From Pseudozyma flocculosa PF-1 (taxonomy: Eukaryota > Basidiomycota > Ustilaginomycetes > Ustilaginales > Ustilaginaceae): a DNA stretch of 64,000 nucleotides. The notes beneath the pieces are model-generated. The model was not told the DNA's origin. It saw only the letters and a program-made list of their open reading frames with translations, and did not search any database. Where the stretch lies: the NCBI RefSeq assembly GCF_000417875.1, contig NW_006920888.1, forward strand, positions 324,103-388,102, in the 5' to 3' direction. Shown here in pieces: positions 56,749 through 64,000 of this stretch (positions are counted from its first letter, which is position 1; every line of letters begins with the position of its first letter). The translations under genes were made by a program, and so were the position numbers.

Positions 56749-59725
56749 ATGCCATTCGAACCCGATGCCAGCGTGGGTCAGGGTCAGCCGCAACCGCCAC
56801 CTTCCTCGGAAGCTCATGAGGAGCTCGTCGACTCGATGGCGAGAGTCGACATCTCGGCTGCTGCGCCGTCCATCGTCAGAGTGACCCCGTCCGCTACGAT
56901 TGCCGACAACGATGGCGACGCCACTAGGACGACCGCCAGTAGCTCCGTCGGCGAGCAGAGACCCGCGCAGCCTTCCTTTCCGACAGCCAACGACAGGGCC
57001 ATCGTCGACGACGACGATGACGAATCGCAGAGGCACTGCCGCTTCGTCCTGCTGGCCGAGTTCGACATCGACAAGGGCTCGACCCTGTCGCACCAGTACC
57101 CCGCACCCACTGGCTACAACGAACAGTGAGCACAGTGCAGCCGCCGCCTCACTCGCCGCGATCGCGAGACGCGAAGGTTGCTGATCCTCCTCTTTCCCGC
57201 CCCTCCGCCAGCATGCTCGCCGAGCTCATGCTTCCCGATGGCGCCCATGCCCGCGTCGAGGACTGGACCGTCTTCTTCCTCAAGCCGCATCAGACCATGG
57301 ACGCGTCAAAGGCCGAGCAGGTCGGAAGCGCTGCTGGTTCCCGCGGCCCTTCTATGGATAGCCAGCACAGGAACGACTCTGCCAAGCCGCGCAAGGACGC
57401 AGACTGGTCGTCGGATGGCCTGACGTACGTCATCAACCTGGTGCGCACCAAGCACGACAGCTCGGTGAGGCGCGGCGCTCTCGTCAAGTCGATGGCCATC
57501 GGCACGCGCCATCCGTACATCGACATCTTCAAACCGGTCCTGCTCCTCGCGCTCGACGACTACTTCAAGAACCCGGGTACCGACTGCCTCGCACGCCTCT
57601 ACGATGCCGTCAACCAGCTCGACCTCTCGTCGGCGCCCATCTTCAGCCGCCCCGAGAAGCTGATTCTCCGCGCATCTGATCGGCGCGACCTCTTCCAAGA
57701 ACGCTTCCTCGCCGACGAGGACAGGGACGGGCAGGCCGACGAGGCGTCGTCGGCGGTGGACAGGAGCCGTTCGCGGGCCGATAGCGGCAGCACGCTGTCC
57801 GAGGATGCACGCTCGCTCAAGAAGAAGCACAGCGCGTCCTCGCTGCGGCCCATCCAGATGAGCACGCGGCGAGGCTCATCAGCGACGTCGCTCGTCGACC
57901 GCCGGCCGAGCCAGCCCAGCCCGCTGCCCGGCAAGGGCCGGCCCCGCGATACCCACTTCTACGATACCACACTGGGCTACCGCCAGATCCTGCTGCCGAT
58001 ACGCGTGCCGCTCGCCATCTTTCCCGAAGAGGTGGGCGAGTACTCGCTCATCAAGCTCATCCAGACCTTCTCGGGTCCGCAGTCGACGCCCCTCGGCCCG
58101 CTGCATCCGCACCTCCACAGCAACGGCCACATGACCCACCCCATCATCCTGCTCTTCAACGCTCTGGTGACCCAGAAACGCGTCGTCTTCCTCGGCCACG
58201 GTCAGCCGGCGAACCTGGTGGCGAGCTACGTCCTTGCCGCCTGCGCGCTCGGCAGCGGCTGCGGGGCCGTCTTCCGCGGTTTCGCGTCGCGCGCCTTCCC
58301 CTACACCAACCTCATGAACCTCGACGAGCTCGAGACGGTGCCGGGTTACATCGCCGGCGTCACAAATCCGCGGTTCGAGGACCTCCACGCGTGGGACGTG
58401 CTGCTCAACGTGGAGACCGGCAAGATCCAGGTGTCCAAGGACCTGGCCGGCTCGGCCGCCGCGGTGGCGTCTTCGGCGGCAGCAACGATGCCGGCGCGCT
58501 CGCAGATGACGCGGGATACGTTCTCGAGCAACAGCATCAGCTCGCTAGCCGGAAATGCCAGCCTGGGCTACGAGTCGAGCAGCAAGGCGTCGAGCGAGTT
58601 TGACCCGGCCCAGTTTGGCGCGCTGCCCCAGCCGCCTCCACCGCCGGCGTCGTCGGCGTCGTCGATCCGGACGGGTGCGTCTGGCCGCGATCGGTCAGGC
58701 ACAATCTACGACCACCGCATCGACTCGCCCAACACGCTCTTCATGGAAGACATCAGCTCGGCCATCCAGGCGCACTACGGCGAGCGCTACATCCGGTCGC
58801 GCATCACCGACTTTGTGTCCGCGTTCGCCAAGTGCGTCTCGCGGCACGAGGAGCACTTTTACGGCCACACCAAGCTGGGCCCCAACAGCCAGCCGTTCCT
58901 CAACGGCCAGCTCGGCAGCGGACCGGTGTTTTTAGACCGCGACGCCGAGATGCGCGAGATCCAGGTCAATCAGCTTCGCGTCGAGGGCTTCCGGGCATCG
59001 ATCCCGTACCGGCTGCTTCTGCAGGTGAGTGCTGCGCGCCGCCGCCGATTCCTTGATCGTGGGTCAAGGCCACCCTGTCTGACAACCTTGTCGCGGTCCT
59101 GTGCTGCTGTCCATCTCCATCTTAGGACGAGCTGGAGGCTAGCGCGCAGCCGCCTCTGCTCAGCTTCGACCTCTCGCATCAGATCGGACGCCTGAGGCGG
59201 GCGCGCCACCTGCTGCCCGGCGAGTCGGAGCGCATCCTGCTCACCATTGCCACGTCGGTCGTGACCGACGAGCAAATCGTCGAGCTGCTCTCGCTGGTGC
59301 CGCTGCACGCTGGTGGGCTGCTGCCGCTGGGCTTCGGCCTTTTCCATCCGAGCCTGAGCGTGCGCGGCGCCATGGTCGACTTCTTCCTGCGGCTCTCGTC
59401 CCACCCGGTCGGCAAGAAGTTTGTTCAAAGCCTCAACACGTACCAGCGCCTTGCGTTTGCTCGACTGGCCAACGACCGGCTGTCGCTGGCCGAGCACGGG
59501 CACGACGGCACCGGCGGCAGCGCCAGGTCGGACGATGCAGAAAGAATGGCCCAGGGCGAGGCGAGGGACCCGGAAGGCGAACCCGGGTCGGCCACGGCCG
59601 ATGACGAGATGGACCGGAAGAGGTCCTCGCAGGTCCAGGCGCAAGGCTACCATCCGTTCCGAGTGTTCAGTCCCGGCCCAGCGGCGGCGGCTGACGATGG
59701 CGACGACGAGGTCGCGGTGATGTAG
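56749..59725 (+). CDS. AFI1: AFI1-type DENN protein (Afi1 docking domain plus SPA domain)
   Basis: Polarity and vesicle-traffic factor. In yeast Afi1 binds the GTPase Arf3 at the cell cortex, and DENN modules often act as Rab exchange factors. Three exons, join(56749..57125, 57212..59024, 59126..59725), give 929 residues. The N-terminus is disordered, followed by the Afi1 block: CRFVLLAEFDIDKGSTLSHQYP spliced to HMLAELMLPDGAHARVEDW and VFFLKPH (both split here). Next are LTYVINLVRTKHD and IDIFKPVLLLALDDYF. The SPA/uDENN part includes VPLAIFPEEVGEYSLIKLIQ, then HPIILLFNALVTQKRVVFLG and PYTNLMNLDELETVPGYIAG. The third exon has VTDEQIVELLSLVPLH and ends acidic. Ser-rich linkers occupy about residues 310-370 and 560-630. 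Confidence 0.9.
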
Positions 59726-60670
59726 CCCTCGACGGGGATTCACTCAAGGTCGATGGATCGATAGAGTCTACGGAACGCACCTTTGTTTGACATGGCCCTC
59801 TACGCGCGAGAGGCCTACCGGGTTCCACAAAGCAAGGGCGACGCCGGCGGCAGCGGCGAGGATGCTGTAAGCTGTCACGGCGGGTCGGTGCGGGTCGAGT
59901 CGACGCCGACAAACGAACGCTTCGCCCAGCAGCTGGCTGGCTCAGCTCAGCTCAGCTCAGGTTGCGAGCTGCCGCAGTCGGAGGAGGTGTGTGGCGCCGG
60001 CGGTGACGGCGACGGCGAATAGACGGGATCAAGGGCGGCAAATCTTGGAGCGTCAGGTTCGGTGTTGGCCCAGCCAGAGCGGACGAGCAGGCAGAGAGGC
60101 AGGCCAGCAGGTTTGGAATTTTGGGCGTGTGTGGGCGGGGGCGGCGGCGGGGGTCTCGCGGCGTCCAGACGGGCGGCGCATGCCAGGGGCCTGGCCTGGC
60201 GTGGCCTGGGCTCGTCTGGGGCGGGCCAGCCAGCCGGGTTATTTGCCGGGCTGGTGGCCTGGCCAGGCGTGGCCAGGTGACTGGGCGCCAAGACTCGCCC
60301 GACCTCCCGCCCGCCTCTCTTCTCTCTTTTGTCTCTCTCTCCCTGCCGCCTTGCTTCCCGCTTTGCTTGCCTGCCTGCCTGCTGCTCCGTCGGTGTCTGC
60401 CCCCCGCAAAACCGGAGAATCTGGACCAGCTGCCAGCGGCCAGCTCGACCGACGCCAACCCAGCCTTGCCCTTCCCACCCCTTATAAACCCCAAGCCTCG
60501 TGGCGAGGGGGCGAAACTCCCTCATCGCCCACCACCATCCTCTCCTCTCCTCCCTATCTCCCCGTCTCTCGCCATCTCGATCCACTCACAAGGTCTCTCG
60601 CTCTCAGAACGCACGCACGCCCGCCACCCAGCCCCCAGCCACGCCTCGCTAAGCCACTCGCTCGTCCAAG
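59726..60670 (+). promoter_or_regulatory. Upstream region of ornithine aminotransferase with TATA box
   Basis: 945 bases between AFI1 and CAR2. TATAAA at 60483-60488 lies about 185 bases before the CAR2 ATG, followed by a CT/CA-rich leader. A GCTCA repeat lies at 59940-59960 and GGCCTGGC low-complexity sequence at about 60180-60290. Confidence 0.6.
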
Positions 60671-62194
60671 ATGGCACCCACCGCTACCTCCGAGCTCGCC
60701 AACAAGGTGGCCGACATCGCCGTGTCGGCCAAGACTGCTGCCGCCAGCGTCGTCGCCGCCGCCACCGCCACCACCTCGACCGCGTCCAAGACTGTGTCGA
60801 GCGAGGAGACGGTCCGCCTCGAGCACGAGTTCGGCGCCCACAAGTGAGTGCACGCGTGGCTGTAGGCTCGAACCATCCCCCGCACGCTGCATGCTGACGG
60901 CTTTGCCTCGGTCTTCTGCCCTCGCCCGACCACCGCTCGACCTGCTGCTTCAAACCTCAGCTACCACCCGCTGCCTGTCGTCTTTGACCGCGCCCAGGGC
61001 GCCCATGTGTGGGACCCCGAAGGCAAGCAGTACATTGACTTCCTCTCGGCCTACTCGGCCGTCAACCAGGGCCACTGCCACCCCACGATTGTCGCCGCCC
61101 TCGTCGCGCAGGCGCAGAAGCTGACGCTCTCGTCGCGCGCGTTCTACAACTCGGCCTTTGGGCCTTTCGCCGAAAAAGTGACCAAGACGTTCGGCTATGA
61201 CATGGTGCTGCCGATGAACACGGGCGCCGAGGCGGTCGAGACGGCGCTCAAGCTGGCGCGCAAGTGGGGCTACATGAAGAAGGGCATCCCGGAGGGCAAG
61301 GCGCGCCTGCTGAGCGTCGAGGGCAATTTCCACGGTCGCACCCTCGGCATCGTCAGCATGAGCACCGACCCAGACAGCCGCACTGGCTTCGGGCCCTTCC
61401 TCGACCGCGTCGGGCCGGGCGTCGAGGACCTCAAGATCCGCTACAACCACGCCGAGGACCTCGAGGCGGTGCTGGACAAGTACGGCCACGAGGTGGCTGC
61501 CTTCCTCGTCGAGCCGATCCAGGGCGAGGCCGGTATCGTTGTCCCGGACGCCGGCTACCTCGCCCGCGTCCAGGAGCTCTGCAAGAAGCACAACGTCCTC
61601 TTCATCTGCGACGAGATCCAGACCGGCCTCGGACGGACGGGCCGCATGCTCTGCTGCCAGCACGACGAGGGCGTGCGACCGGACATCATCACGCTGGGCA
61701 AGGCGCTCAGCGGCGGCGTCTACCCGGTGTCGGCGGTGCTGGCGGACCGCGAGGTGATGCTGTGCATCCAGCCGGGCGAGCACGGCTCCACGTACGGCGG
61801 CAACCCGCTCGGCTGCGCCGTGGCGTCGGCGGCCATCGACGTGCTGGTCGACGAGAAGCTCTCGGAGCGCGCCGACCGGTTGGGCGCCAAGTTCCGCGAG
61901 CAGCTGGCGGCCATCGACAGCCCGCTGCTGCAGACGGTGCGGGGCCGCGGCCTGCTCAACGCCATCGTCATTGACGAGACCAAGAGCAAGAAGGGCCGCT
62001 CCGCATGGCAGCTCTGCCTGCTGCTCAAGTCCAAGGGCCTGCTGGCCAAGCCGACGCACGTCAACATCATCCGCCTCGCCCCGCCGCTCGTCATCGACGA
62101 GGCCGACCTGGACCGCGGCGTCCAGATCATCAAGGAGGCGCTCGACGAGATCGACGTGCTCGACAAGATCCCCGGCGACGACGAGAGCCACTAA
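60671..62194 (+). CDS. CAR2: Ornithine aminotransferase
   Basis: PLP enzyme that transfers the delta-amino group of ornithine to 2-oxoglutarate, feeding arginine breakdown into proline or glutamate. Two exons, join(60671..60843, 60961..62194), give 468 residues. The core starts [21 protein letters not shown] and contains [64 protein letters not shown] with the PLP-contacting Asp, the Schiff-base Lys at about 305 in [13 protein letters not shown], and [14 protein letters not shown]. The first about 50 residues are Ala/Thr/Ser-rich with few basic residues; this extension is longer than the yeast cytosolic enzyme's but is not a strong mitochondrial presequence. Confidence 0.97.
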
Positions 62195-63677
62195 GGAGCG
62201 TCTGCACCTGGCGGCCTAGACTTTTCTCTGAGCAGCATCTCATCCCACCCTCCCTCCTCGCGTGCTACCGACCCGTTCCGACGCGGGGCTCGCGCTCGCT
62301 CCTGGCTGCCGGTCCACAAAGAGGGCCGACGCTCTGTATTACTAGCACTGCATAGCCGGCTCCCTGTCGTCTCTGTCCATCCATCCAAAAACCCTGAGCA
62401 GCCCCTGCGCTGCAGACCAAGACGTGTCCCTCGTCGGCGATGCTCCGTGCTTGTTCGAGACGGTGGTCCAAGCAAGATGGCGGTGCGGCGGTGAGATGGT
62501 TGGGCCATGCCGGTGCTGCTGCTGTGGCTGCTACTGTATCGCTCCGAGGCGGCGCACGGATGGGCGTGTTTGTTCGCTGCGAGGGTCGATGAGCCTCGAA
62601 GTTGGATTGATGGTGTGGAAGGAGAGGAGCAAGAGCAGTGTGGCGAGAGAGGTGCGGCTGGAGGAGGCGGCGAGCCCATCGCATCCGACGTCGCTGGCCA
62701 GCTGCCGGCCAAGCCTCCCTGCCGCCCGCCCGCTTTTTTTGAGGGGGCCGACCGAGGCAAGAGGCAGGCGGCGAGGGGGGCCGCCGAAGCGGCCCAGGCG
62801 AGGCGAGGTGTTGATCTTCAACGCAGCTTGCCAGCCTGTCTGGCCTGCCCGCCTGCCTGGCCATCTGGCCCACGCACACCCTGGCCGCCCATCGCTCGCT
62901 GCCTCGCTTTGACCCAGACCCCAACTTCCACGTACTATCCGTTGCTCCTCTCTCTCCTGCCCCCACTTGCTCCTACCACCGCCCTGCCATCGGAACGGCC
63001 GCCCCGCCTATCGTCTCCTCACATCCATCGCTGATCCCCATCGCCCGCCCGGCTCCATCGCCCGCACGGCTCCATCGCTTCGGCAGAGCGACCGCTGAGC
63101 TGCACTGCCGGAACCACCGACCCACCCGCGACGCACCCGCCGCCCGCCTACGGTGCTCCGACTTTCCATCCACCCAAGACGCCGAAGGACGGACTGCGGC
63201 TAGGCACCGCCCGTGCAGCGCTCCAGTGCTGAGCTGCATCAGCGCATCGTCGGCCACTCGGCGTCATTCTGGAGTGGAGCGGTAGCTGCGACGTATCGGC
63301 GCCGCATCGTCCGGGTCGCTGGCTGCTCATCTGCAGCTCCACCTCGTCGACTTCGATTGACCTGTCGGGTGCGCTGTTGGCGCCCTTGACCCGCGGCTTC
63401 GGAGCTACCAAGGATCATCGGTTGCTTTCCGGGCTGCTCAAGGTCTAGGTTCGGACTGGCTCCGTGGTCGCAGCCCAGCTCGCCGCGACCCCAAAAAGGC
63501 CAAGCAGGTCGGTCCTGACCCTGTCGTCTTCGACCCTCGAGCAGGACGATAGACAGCCGAGCCGGTTCAGACCCCTTCTCAACCCAAGCTGCCTCTTGTT
63601 GCACGTTCGAGAAGCCGGCGCCTATCGATTGCAAGCCGGCCTACCTCTGGCGGCCCTCCACCAACCTCGAGCCCACC
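62195..63677. other. Intergenic region, CAR2 3' end to PAC1 leader
   Basis: 1.5 kb. ORFs on both strands are low-complexity. GCCTGCC-type sequence occurs at about 62820-62880, and a C-rich leader precedes PAC1. No gene recognised. Confidence 0.5.
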
Positions 63678-64000
63678 ATGGCTTCCACGCTCACAGAAAG
63701 GCAGAAGGATGAGCTGTGAGTGCTCGCTCGACGGCAGAGCGTCGCTTCGGCACCGCATCAGCCGTCACCTGTCGTGTGGCTCGGTCTTCCTGTTCCTTCT
63801 CTGACCAGCAACGGATGCTGCCTCGGGCCCCGCTCGCTTTCGCAACCCTGACGACCCACGCAGCCACAAGTCGATGCTCGACTACCTCCGCACCAATGGC
63901 TATAACGAGGCATTCGATGTGCTCCAGCGCGAGACGGGCCAGGAAGGCTTCGTGCCAGACCCCAAAGCCAAGTACGCTGGGCTGCTCGAGCGCAAGTGGA
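63678..64000 (+). CDS. PAC1: Nuclear migration protein PAC1/LIS1, first exons (partial)
   Basis: Dynein regulator, normally a LisH domain, a coiled coil and a seven-blade WD40 propeller. Only the N-terminus is inside the window: exon 1 at 63678..63715 (MASTLTERQKDE) and exon 2 from 63864 onward, joined in phase to give DELHKSMLDYLRTNGYNEAF, then FVPDPKAKYAGLLERKW, which is the LisH segment as found in fungal PAC1. The 148-bp intron has a GTGAGT donor and a CGCAG acceptor. An earlier AG at 63808 would break the family match. The WD40 part lies past the right edge. Confidence 0.9.

Noticed and set aside
60950..62191. 413-codon open frame on the minus strand
   Set aside because: Antisense shadow of ornithine aminotransferase exon 2.

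Overview
The window reads as nuclear DNA of a strongly GC-rich filamentous or dimorphic basidiomycete, most likely Ustilaginomycotina (smut-like). The grounds are: compact genes on both strands with short introns (about 89-127 bp where I resolved both ends) carrying GTGAGT/GTGCGT donors and CAG/TAG acceptors; codons ending mostly in G or C; and a gene set that includes THOC5, velvet, DUF7721, DUF4246, a PAS hybrid histidine kinase and a Fus3/Kss1-type MAP kinase. I cannot name the species from sequence alone. Exon joins were worked out by hand from splice signals, reading phase and family similarity; no search was run.

Layout, left to right: a MYST histone acetyltransferase with an intramolecular double PHD finger (minus, runs off the left edge); a GCP5-type gamma-tubulin complex component (minus); a glycine-rich DUF7721 protein (plus); a TEY MAP kinase (minus); dynactin p27/DCTN6 (plus); mitochondrial pyruvate carrier MPC2 (plus); an orphan single-pass membrane protein (minus); Ap4A phosphorylase (minus); an AAAP amino-acid transporter (minus); mitochondrial tryptophanyl-tRNA synthetase (plus); THOC5 (minus); the M16 protease STE23 (minus); a DUF4246 gene broken by one frame change (plus); an assembly gap with long G runs; Mediator subunit MED8 (plus); about 6.8 kb without a credible gene; a velvet-domain regulator (plus); a PAS hybrid histidine kinase with a very long ATG-free leader (plus); malate synthase (minus); the DENN/SPA protein AFI1 (plus); ornithine aminotransferase (plus); and the first exons of PAC1/LIS1 (plus, runs off the right edge).

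Functionally this is ordinary housekeeping and regulatory content, with three loose themes. Microtubules and dynein: GCP5, DCTN6, PAC1. Signalling and development: MAP kinase, velvet, hybrid histidine kinase, STE23 (a-factor-type pheromone processing in yeast). Mitochondrial or peroxisomal carbon and nitrogen metabolism: MPC2, MLS1, CAR2, MSW1. Several neighbours are divergent and share 0.5-1.8 kb intergenic regions.

I found no integrated virus, CRISPR array, toxin gene, intact transposon or recognisable tRNA/rRNA. The points most worth a second look are: two regulators with ATG-poor leaders that are open in the main frame and look protein-coding; two in-frame starts on Ap4A phosphorylase, the longer adding a presequence-like segment; a hydrophobic N-terminus on STE23; the broken DUF4246 gene; and the gene-poor 36.6-43.4 kb block with GGTACC clusters and a 24-C tract.
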